From assembly GCF_042242105.1 (NCBI RefSeq), contig NC_092017.1, positions 15,293,932-15,357,931 on the forward strand: a stretch of DNA of 64,000 bases, written 5' to 3'. The position numbers and the translations under genes are program-made. The notes beneath the pieces are model-generated. The model saw nothing but the letters and a program-made list of their open reading frames with translations, was not told where the DNA came from and ran no database searches. The stretch is from Pempheris klunzingeri. Taxonomy: Eukaryota > Chordata > Actinopteri > Acropomatiformes > Pempheridae. Positions 22,555 to 33,800 of this stretch are shown piece after piece. Position 1 is the stretch's first letter; every line of letters begins with the position of its first letter.

Positions 22555-25500
22555 TCAGTAGTCATAAGCTGCAAGAAAGAAACAGAAGAGCAGTTATCCA
22601 CATCTGCCACTAAGCCTGAGCTCATGAGGAAGAGGAGCATGCGATCCACTTCATAGAAAGAGGTTGAAATCCACATCGGAGGTATCATGCGGGCATGCAG
22701 TCACACCAAGGTGGCCTTACTTTCTATTGTGAGGATGCAGGTACTTGCTGCTGTGCCTCTGCTGTTCACAGCCTTGCACATGTACTCTCCCTCGTCTTCT
22801 GGGAAGGTCTCTGGCAGGTAGAGGCAGTACGTCTCTCCTCGCTCTATATACTGATAGTCCTCACAGTCCTGGAGCATCTCTCCCTCAAACCACCATGTCA
22901 CCTCCGGCTTGGGCTCCCCGGTGATCTTAACGGTGAACCGCACTGGCTCCGAGTCCACCACTGATTGATTTTTAAGGGGCTTCTTAAACCACGGAGCCCC
23001 CGACCTGGCATGATCTTCCTCATCTTCATAAGCTGCAGACCCATTGATGATGCTACCCTCATCATCCACATCATCCTCCTTCTTCTGCAAACAGAAGACA
23101 AAAATATCACAAACCGTTGCCAGGGTCAAAGCAACCTCAAACCAAACTCCTGCTAAGCTGTCATGCATAAGGAATGATTCTACATATATGGTCATGAATA
23201 CGGAAGATTTACTTTTTGGAGGGCGGCATCAATCTCTTGCTGCTCAAACTGCATCCTCTGCAGCTTCTGCTCCTCTATCCTCCTCCTCTCCTCCTCCTCT
23301 CTGGCTTTGGCCATTTGTTGAAATCGGGCTCGCATATCCACCTTCTGCTTGAATGGTGACTCCTCAGCCCTCACTGTTGCTTCTCCTTCCTCGTCCTCCT
23401 GAAAAGTGCAGTAAATATAACATGTGACACAGGGATAATCCTTTGTTGATAATTCACAACATTTATTGATCTTTTTAACAAATCAAATTTACAAATTTTG
23501 TTTGTGTCATCTTGAATTATTGATGTTTTGTTGTAAAATTCACGTCTGAATAATCTTACCTCCTGGAACCTCTCAGCTTCTCTCTCTTTAATTTCATCAT
23601 CAACGGCCTTCCTCCGTGCTCTCTCCATCTCAATCTTTTTCTGAATTTCCTCGTCAGTCAGCTGCTTGATCTTCTCAAATTTGGACTTGAGGTTCTTGGC
23701 CTGGATGGAGCCAGTCCTCTTGAGCTTGGTCAGTTCTTCATACTCTTTGCTTAAAACGTCTGAGCTTTCATTCACTTCATCCTGTGAGATAGGAGGCCAA
23801 TTTATTTTTGCATAGCTGAGAAAACTCCCTATGTTAAATAAAGTTTCAGCAATGTGGATTGGAAAAAAATTGCAATGAGATTTGTCATAGCTGAGTTTAT
23901 AGGAAGTCATGCCTGTATTGTCAGGCATATTTGGCAGAGAGGGATAGTTTAACATATGTGATGCACATGGGTCACATAAATGTTCATCTGTTCCACACTG
24001 ACCTCGCCCATCTCTTGTCGGAGTTGTTCAAATTCCTGCTTCTCCTGCTCCATTTTCTTTTTGCGCTCCTCTGCCTTGCGTCTCCTCTCAGCCTCCTCTT
24101 TCTCTTTCAGGAGCTCTTCAAAGTTGATCTCCAGTTTTCTAGGGTGCAGCGCTTCCTGAGATTCACTTCTCACCATCCCTTCACCCTCATCTAGTACCTA
24201 CATATGTAAATGCACACAAGAGCAGAGAGCTCTGTATTATGGCCATGTGGTCTGACAACCTAACTCAGTGTTGGCGTCAGTATGCAATCAACAAAACAAT
24301 TTAAGTCCAACTACTTACCCAACATTACATAATGTCACAAAAGCATTCAGCAGGAGCCATTCTTATTGTTGCACATAAACACAACATGCATTAAAAAAAG
24401 CACCTATGTGCTATTGTACTTACAGTGAATGAATCCGTAATAGCACACTGTATGAACAACTGTTGTTTCCTTTTGTTTTTTCTGTGAACTATATACTTTT
24501 GTAACTGAGAATATCTTACTGTTTCATCTCCATATGCAGAGTTTTCCTGATCCAGGCCAGGGCTCTTAAAGAAATAATTTGGACAAGGAAACAAGCAATG
24601 TAGGTGTACCATTTGAGCCCATCAGAATGATTTACAATACATAAAGAAACGTGTAATCTTCATCCAATTAGAATCCAATTATACATAGTATTCAGACAGA
24701 GTCAGTGTGAAGAATCAAAATTGATGTTAGATTGATGTGGGACAAAATTGCTTTAGGCTTCATGTTTATATATAATGCATTTCACTAATTTTGTTATTAA
24801 CTCTTGCGTATTGATAAAAAATGCATAAAGTGTATGTATGAGCTGTTTGCGTGTGTGTTTAGGCAACCTTTAAAAGGGAAAGCTGAGCAGCTCAGCTGCA
24901 GCAAATTGAGTTAAAGCCGTAGTAACAACAACTACTGTATTCTGACATGTTAATGACCAGCAACATACATGCAGAGTATAACCTCCAGTCACTGAGTCAT
25001 GTGAACTTACCATGCTCTTGCGGGCCTCAGCAAAGAGCCTCTTCTCCTCCTCCAGTCTCCTCTTGGCCTCCTCCTCCGCCTTCTTCTGCTCCTCCTCCCT
25101 TCTCTGGCGTTCCAGCTCCTCAAAGCTGGCGCATATCTTCCCGGGCTTACTGCCCTCCAGGTTGAGTAATGCCATCAGCACCTCATCATCCTCATCTACA
25201 AGCTGAGAAAGAACACAGCAGGCTAAGCTTTGAGTGCTGTAGATAAGGAGTGGCTGATGGTGTAAACATGTTTTGTCAGTTTCATGTAACCTTTCAAAAT
25301 GAGGCTCCTCTTATTTGCAGGGAAAAGTTTGCCCTGAGGTTTTCAGTTGAAAACTACCTTGAAGGAAAAGTTTGACATTTTGGAAAGTACACTTATTAGC
25401 CTTCTGACATCAATCTTCTCCTCTAACTCTTCACCAGAAAGCCAATAAGCATAAATAGATGTCTAACCATTCCTTCAAGGACGTATCAGATATAAGATAT

Positions 25501-28500
25501 ATACAGCAGAATAATATTACCAGTAGATGTTTACATTACAAGAGAACTGAATTTTGTATCTATTTTTGGGAAGCATATTGACCATGCTCTTTCTGGCTTC
25601 AGCAAAAGCTCTTCTCTCCTCCTCCATTCGTCTCTTGGCCTCCTCCTCTGCTTTCTTGCGCTCTTCCTCTACCCTCTGCCTTTCCAGCTCTTCAAAGCTC
25701 AGCCTCAGTTTTCTAGGTCGGAACTCCTCCTTGTCTTCCTGCGCTACCTGCGTGTCCTCCTCATCTTCTCCCTGACAACACGCAAAGGAATCATAAGCAC
25801 TGATTAAGACAACTCAACAACAGTTTAGACATCAAAAAATCATTACACAACAAATGCATATTTGGCGTAAATAGAATCTGAAGACTAAAGCAATGTGAAA
25901 AGCATTTAGGCTTGTCTGATATTGCTGCCAGAGTCAGAATACAAGGAAAAAAGGGACAGTAAAATATCTCACATGTACTAAACTGTGTTGATATAGTGTA
26001 TTGCAAAAAAATTGTCATTTATAAAATTTGCAACCCTCCATTGAAATTAATGTTATGTTTTAAAGTTTTCTTTACCATTCCCAGCCTGGCCTCCTCAAAA
26101 GCTTTCTTCTCCTCCAGCAGGCGGCGTTTGGCCTCCTCCTCAGCCAGCTTCTTTCTGTTTTCCTGCCTTTCCCTTTCCAGCTCCTCAAATGTCAGCTTCA
26201 GCTTTCCAGGAGTCACCTGCACCTTCTCTGAAGGCTTCTCATCTTCATCCTATATTGAAATGAGTGTGAGTATGAAGGAGACATTGCTTGACTGTGACTC
26301 ACAACCATTAAGGTGGTTGCAAAAAGCCCAAAACAAGCTTCATATTATCACCTGCTCAACAGTCGAGCGTCGCTTTGCATCCCTGAAGGAGCGTTTGTTT
26401 TCATCGTATCGTTTCTTCTTCTCGTGTTCTGACTTCTTCCTCAGTTCCTCCTCTCGATTCCTCTCCATGTCTTCAAAGTTCATCTTGATTTTGCCTGGAT
26501 TTTGTGACGACTTCGCTGGAACCACCCGTATCAGGATTGTGTCATCTCCTTCCTAAAAGGTGTTTGATAAAGGGAAATTATCCAAGGTATTGCAAAAACT
26601 AATGAATGCATTAAAATTAAATGTTTGAAGAAAAGCAGACCATATTGGCAAATCATGTGCAAGAGGACAGTGGTGGAAAGTAACAAAGTAGTACTGTAGT
26701 ACAGTTATGAGTTCATAAGATTAGCTGATAAGAAGTCAGTGTATTGAATATTACACCAGTGGTTCCCAGTCTTTTAGGCAATGTCTTTTAAAGCAGCGTC
26801 TGACTGGGGCCACTTGTTGTTAGCAGTCTTATCAGAGACATTTCACCTCTAAACTTCTCAGATGGTTTCCTTTAGATATCTGCTCACAATGAAAGCATCC
26901 AATATTTCACAAAAAAGCAAAGATTGGAGGCAAATCAGCAAAATGAATCTACAGAATGAGCACTTTTGGTACTTTGAGTAAATTTTGCTCATGTCTGTAC
27001 TTTTACTTAAGTAGGAACACATGACTTACAGTATACACACACACACACACACGGACTGGGGATAAGAACATATGGGTGGGTAGGGGGCAACTCCATTGGC
27101 CTAATGTCACCATTTGCAGTAGGTCAGAGTATGGGGTGTCAGTCTAAGATAGCAGAGTCTAATTCAGTCACAGTAAGGAGGTCTAGAGCTAATTTAGTCA
27201 CTGGGAGGTGAAGGAAACAGTTGCCAGTCATATGCTGTCTACACCTGGTAGCGCTGGAAGTGTGCTTTTCCAGTTGTTTCTAGATCGTCAAGTCGGTGCT
27301 TCTTTACATTTGAATGGAATCATTTGAAATGTGCGACATTACTCAGTTTCTGATAAAAGATCTAAAGCATAATTCAGTTTTTTTCATATTTGGGCAACAA
27401 AGCAAATACTAAAAGGGTTGTACATTTATTCAATAGGTATAAAGTAAATATACAATAAAACACTTAGTTAATGTAATTGTAGATGTTAGTGAGGAATCGT
27501 GATGTGTTCGCTTGGCATTCATGATTTTGTCAGCATCTTTACCAAGGCTGTAGCCAGGATTTTAAATAGAATAGCCCCAAATAGCTTTTTGTCATTTATA
27601 CTTCCTGAGGTTTATTATTCTCTGAAAATCAACAATTGCTTTGAATCTCAAGAGGAGTGACCGAGCTAAACAGGTGTCTCACAACTTAGTCTTCTCCAGT
27701 GTCCTATAATTACTATATAATTTGTCCAACAAGGACATTACAAGAATAGACCTATGAAAGAAAGTGTTACAGTTTTATCTCCTAAGCCCTCTCCTTCCAA
27801 CCAGGAATACAATTCTAGTGGAGAAATGCCAACTTCTGGTGACAGATATTGGGTCAAAAAACTGTAAAGCCAGCCTTGATATTGTCGTCAATTTATTTTC
27901 TTAATGTTTTTCCCACAAAGTTTCTAATAACCCTGAACTTCGCCCCATAAACTACATTTAATGAATTTTAAAGACATATTCAAAATAAAAAGCTGAATAA
28001 AGTCACCACTGTTAAAACAGAGTCCTGTTAAAGATGTTTGTATCTGTATCTGTGAAACATATACAGCGTTGTTAACGTCATTGACTCTTCTCACTGTGCT
28101 AGAGCGGAATTAGGTCAAAGAAGTAGCAGCTAATTGCCTGTAATTGCCTATCCAAGAAGTCTTATGCAACCGTTGCCAGGACCTACACTGAAGGTATAAT
28201 AGGCCTTAAAACTCCATTTAAGTTGTTCTACCTGTACTGAACTGATTGGAAATATTAGTTCGATTCACATTTTTTATGCAGCGAGGTAAAATAAAGGCAG
28301 CCTGTTCAGTTCACATGTTGTGTCATGTAACATCGCTTCTGGTGGTTTCAGACCTATTTCCAGGCTCTGCCAACTGTTTGGATTTGGATCTCAAATGCCA
28401 CTTTAAATAACTCATCCAGGTGGCGGCTGAGGATTACCTGAATCATTATAGAAGTACGCCATTCTCACAAGAAAAGCAGCACTGCAGCATCTACACATGC

Positions 28501-30793
28501 TGTCTCTCTCCCAAGAATTCATGCAAGCTTTACTTACCTCCGCTGCTTTCTGAGCCAGTTCTTTCTTTATTTTGGCCTTTTCCATGTAGTCCTGGGTTTC
28601 CCTCTTCCTCCTCTCGCCTTCCATCCTTTTCCTTTCTTCCTCTTGTCTTTGTTTTTCCATTTCTGCAAACTTCCCCTTCACGCTACCTGAGGATTTCACG
28701 GAGCACAACACAGGCCTTCAGCCTTCTCTTCCTCCCCAATCCCATACTGAGTATCCATCTTTACCCTTTGTGTGTCTTACCTGTGATTTTGGGGACGTAG
28801 GATTTTTCTACCTTTCCTGGTTTCACCTCTTCTTCCTCATCACTGGAAGCAAGTAGTTCTTTTATCTGTGGCGGATCAGATGGAGAGTGGTGGTGAGGTT
28901 ACGGTTTAGCTGGGATCATCTCCTTTGCCACTCGGGAGCCATGCTGGTCCCAGCAAGAACAAGGGCCTAATCCCTGCTAATAGCTGGGTCATGTGACCTG
29001 CAGGTGGGCCTCTGATTGGGCCGTGGTGTTGTCACACAGACAGGAGATGAGCGTAGGTGTCCAAGCCTGTCCAGCTATGGCACAGCCATGCCAAGAAAGG
29101 TTGTCTGCCTGAGTATCACTGATAATCCACTCACAAGACCGTATCACTGCACTTATGTCTCCACAGTTGATCTCTAAGAAAAGCTGTCTTAACTTTGAAT
29201 CCTTGATCTCTGTTGTTATTCTTCTTTAAATTTCACATATATAGCTTCTCAGTCACTGAATTATTTCCTCCTCACTATATGTCAAAATCATACACGTTTA
29301 TATGTTTTCCTCTGGTAATATAATAAAATCCAATAGTAATTTTCCTGGTTTACCATGAAATAGAATTAAAAAAAAATTGATGTCGACTAGCTGCTAAGTA
29401 ATGGTTATTTTCATTATTGATTTATCTATCTGCTGTTTTACAATTAGTTGATCAAGAGCCTGAAGTGATGCCTTCACTTTGTTTTGTCAAACCATGAGTC
29501 CAAAACCCAAAGCTATTCAGTCTACAATGAAGAATTTGAGAAGTTGGAACCAGATAATATTTGTCAAATTGTTGATGATTAGGAGTACTCCACTGATTTA
29601 AAATAATGTACAGTTTAAAACCTAAAGGATAAAAACTAATTTACATAATTTTTTCTGCAATTCTGCCAAGTATATTTGGTATGTGTAAAATTTGAGATCT
29701 GTATAACAATTAAAAAATATATATTGTTCGATGAGCTGAACAACAGCACAACATGCTTTTAGAATTATGAACGATCCAGCGAGGTTCAGTCCTTAAGTGT
29801 CCCTTTGGCACATTAATAAGGTTAAAATTGCAATATTCTTACATTAATATCATCTTTTGAAGTCAAGCACAAACAAAAAGTTGAATATTACATGAAAAGA
29901 TGATTGTTAATTGGTTAATTTTCTAGAATACAGTGTGGTGTATAGAAGACAGTGAACTCTCACTCAAACTGGCAGCCTTGTCACCCCGTCATGCCTCATC
30001 ATGCCATGCAGGTCACGGTCAGAGGTTAGTGGGGTTATCTGTCTTTGACCTGCTGCTTCCTGCGACTCCACTCTCTCTCCTTGACATATTGATCCTTCCT
30101 CTTCTGCTGCTCATCCTTGTTCCTCTGCCTGCTGCGCTCCTCCCGGGCCTTCTGCATGGTCTCAAACTTGCCCGTCACATCGCCCTTCTCTTTGCTCTGC
30201 TTTGGCACGTAGCTTCTGGCCACCGGCTTTCTGGATCTGAGGAGTCTCTGTAGTTGGAGGGAAGATAAGATGACATTATTTGTGCAGCATGGGTAAATAG
30301 TTTCTGTTAGGGGCAGCATTCATATGTACAAGAGTCACATCATCTCCAAAAAAACAGTTGTTATCTTAAATATGTCACTCACCTCTTTCCTAAGTGTAAA
30401 ATCAGAAATATTCTGGTCTTCATTTGTGGCAGGTTGTGTATCTTCCTCCTCCTTCTGCGTGTCCTGTGCTACACCATTAACATCTTCTGATCTTTTATTT
30501 TTCTCATCAGCTTTGTCCTCTACTGTGTGTTCCACGCCGTTCATGCGTGTCTTGTCATTTTCATCACTCGCTTCGTCATTCGCCTGGCAGGGCTTTTTGT
30601 CTTCCACGTGTGACGTCTCCTCACTCTCCTCCTCGTCCGCTTTGTCTTTATCAACGACCACATCATCTTCATCTTCCTCCGGGGTCACATAATTTTCCTT
30701 ATTTTCTGAATCGCTCATGTTGTGTTCCTCTTCGTTTGTGACATCGTGCATGTCGTGAGCGACAACAGCCGCAACCTGCGCCACCTCAGTCAT
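22555..30793 (-). CDS. nexn: Nexilin (F-actin-binding, Ig domain)
   Basis: Nexilin binds F-actin at Z-discs and junctional membranes of striated muscle; human mutations cause cardiomyopathy. Fourteen coding exons (minus strand): 30793-30383, 30247-30050, 28865-28781, 28686-28538, 26552-26352, 26249-26076, 25771-25583, 25202-25011, 24564-24520, 24197-24003, 23781-23560, 23398-23213, 23084-22721, 22568-22555. Phases close to give 874 residues (human 675). Residues 1-137 form a very acidic extension. The conserved part starts with [12 protein letters not shown], then long Glu/Arg/Lys-rich helices built of repeated FEELER...AEEEAKRR units. A C-terminal I-set Ig domain runs about 778-870 with [10 protein letters not shown], the Trp pair of VTWWFEG and GEYMCKAVN. 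The last 14-base exon gives a TYDY end; reading through its donor instead gives SKATLV. The donor after 30050 (GTCAAA) is weak. Exon 1 probably continues as 5' UTR to an acceptor at 30843. Confidence 0.95.
26553..28537 (-). other. nexn: Largest internal NEXN intron
   Basis: A 2-kb intron between the exons ending LAQKAAE and starting EGDDTIL, which are adjacent in the protein as in human nexilin. No missed exon is visible. It holds a short CA repeat near 27035-27052 and otherwise unremarkable AT-rich sequence. Confidence 0.7.
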
Positions 30794-30842
30794 GTTTGTA
30801 CCACAATGACAAGTTGACAGACAGGCTCTATTAAAATGTTAC

Positions 30843-33800
30843 CTGCAAAGCAAAGGATGAATTGTTCAAATGTTAACTGTCTTCTTGCAGTGAATACAAG
30901 TGATCAAATGCCAATCTGCTCCACACATCACAGAAGTTAAGCATGCAACAGACATAAACAATCACGTTTTCATTGACTTTCACTGATTGATTGGTAGTAA
31001 ATTCGACAATGTGCAGAATGTAACAGACACATTCATTCATTGGCTGTCATATGAATGTGTTGATAGTCAGTGTCCTGCGATCAAGATGGCAGTCGAGATT
31101 TACTTCTTTTAGCAAACCTGACACTTTGAAAGTCTTTTAGTGATCCCTGCATTTTCCAGTTAACTTGTATAATTGTATTTGCTCTAACCATAATTCTATA
31201 ATTGTTTTAGATTTTATTTTAAGCAACCAGTTTACAGCCATTAGAAAGGCCAGATCCTCTACTTTTCCCAGATAAATTAGGATTCTGTAATATGACTTTT
31301 CCTAGTCTGTTGGTGGGGTTCATGGTGCAACAGGCACTTCCACTTCTACAAACTTAGAGGCAAAGAAAACTGCTCCACTTCCCAGTATGATGAGAAACTA
31401 TTTATATCCCACTTGTGGGCCCAGGACATGTGATCATGGCTATTTCTGATGAGTGATAGGCAGTTCAGTTGGACAGAGCTCAAGTTGGCACCCACATGTC
31501 GCCCGACAGACCCTTGACAAAATGGCCAGACTAAGAGCTAGACAACTGGATGAATGAGAGCTGTTTGGACTGTTAGTCACCCAACACTAAAACTGCTGCT
31601 GTTTATCACTGTCCCCAGATGCCTTTTAAATATCTACCTTTTATATTTATTATATTTATAAGTATGAACATCACACCATGTGGCATGATGCTGCTGATCA
31701 GGAGTGTGACAATAACGCTGTTAAATGGAAATGCAAAGGTAGGATTGTGTTCCACAGTTGAGCTGATATTTTGAATAGAAATCATCCCATACAAAGTGAT
31801 CACAAAGTGATTCACATTTCTAATCAATATAATCAGTCAGCACTTAGTCCAACCTGGTCGACCCCTTAGAAACTCTAATCACCTCTGTTCTCCACTGTGG
31901 CACATTTGAAAGGAATCTTCAGCTACACAAACAATTTGCAAAAGGGAGTCGTCGAGTTTTTGGAGTCAGAATAATAATATAAATATTCATATTTTAAGTG
32001 GGCCTATGGGTGTGATATTGAAAACATATCTAATTTCATATTGCTTGTTGTGCTGCTAAATATTAATTTTGAAAGGTTTCTTATTAATTATGATCATTTT
32101 GACCCCTGATAACAAGGAGGTGGGCATCAGGAGAATGACAGAGCAACCTTTCAAATTTTTAAACTGCAGCCTGTTTCTTCTGTTGTACACTGATAAAGAC
32201 AATATTCTGACTCAGAATAAACAGCAACATAATAAGTGACCCCTGAAGGTTAGTAATTAAACATAAATCTTAAACTCTAAAATTAAGGTTTTAAATTAAA
32301 AAAAATTAGGTTTGGGTTGTGATGTCCTATTTCTGTACTCAGCTGGCAGGAGATATCATGGCAGTGTTTGTCACAGAAAAAGAGTCTGACACATATAAAG
32401 ACAGATGTGTGTTAATTTATCATCCTAACTGTTACACTAAACCTGAATTATTGTGCTTCTCTTGTCTCTCTTGCATGTCTGACCACATGTTGCGGACATG
32501 AATTGTACCTGCAGTTTGTAACTGTAACACAATGGGGAAAAGAAAGATCTACAGTTTCAGATACCTGATTTCTGCCTAAATTAAGATGTATGATCTGCTT
32601 AAGGCAACTTCTGATTAAACTGAAATAGCTTTGACCTTGCAACATAAACAGACAACTCTATGGTTTTAAGACCTCCTTTTACGACATAATCTATTTTTTA
32701 AAAAAACAGGAGTTTACCTCTGAAGCTTGCTGTCGTCCTCCTGATTTAGATTAAATTAAAAAAAAAAATCCTTTGGGTATAAACCAGTGGGAGAGAAACG
32801 CAGGCCCAGCGGGACATGCGACCACTCGGTGAACCAAACTCGACTGGCTGCTGGTCGCCGTTTCCATAAAAGTACCGTTACTTTCTACCGGATACCACAT
32901 GCCGCGCGCGCCTGCCGCAGGTTCAGCTGTCGCCTCGTGCGCGCGCGCACACGCACCCACAGGTTTCATCCTGATCATTTGCAGGCGCAGCAACATAAAT
33001 ACTGTTGATAAATGTCTTTTACAATGTCTTTAAGAATAAACTAATGGGTTTTCTTTTAATTGTGTTTAACGGTTGATTTCTAGTGATTTATCATCAGGTT
33101 ATTTACTAATGAGGTTAGAATGACCTGAGTGATATTTTTATGTTCTTTGATGTCAGTTTAATATCTCCATAACAGCCATGATGCAGAGTCTGTTGAATTG
33201 TGTGTGGATTATTAAGTCTAGGTTATAATACATTATCACTGTGAAATGCCTATAAGATAATATGTTTTTTTTAGTTGTTAGAAGACCAATTAATGTGTAT
33301 CCTCTAATTTAGGACAGTAGTTTTATGCAGAAACAGGTGAAGTATGCATCCTAATACATGTTTATTTGCTGTCCTCTCATCCTTTACACTCACCTTTCAA
33401 GATGCATAAGCTATTTCCCTATGTTTGCATCACTGGCCCAGCTATACTTTTTGTCTGATTAATGATCCGATTGATCCGTGATCCATCATCTTGCACATCA
33501 TCTTTACCAGGAATGGACTGCCAAGATAAGAATACCTGAATCGTCTGGTACAAACTACAAACTTCTGGTCAGGTCTGTTACAACCTAAAAGCAGACAGTA
33601 TCCCATTATCAATATCTGCTTGTCGGCCTGTCAGAGGCAGGATTCCCGACTTATCAGTTGAGAGAGACACCAGCTTGCCCTTTGTTTTTCCCGTCTAGCC
33701 TAGATATTGCTGTCGTGTTGCTATGCAGTGGCAGTTGGGACTGATATCATCGAACCAAGAGCTACATAAAAACAGTGTTTCAACACCATCACATCGAGTG

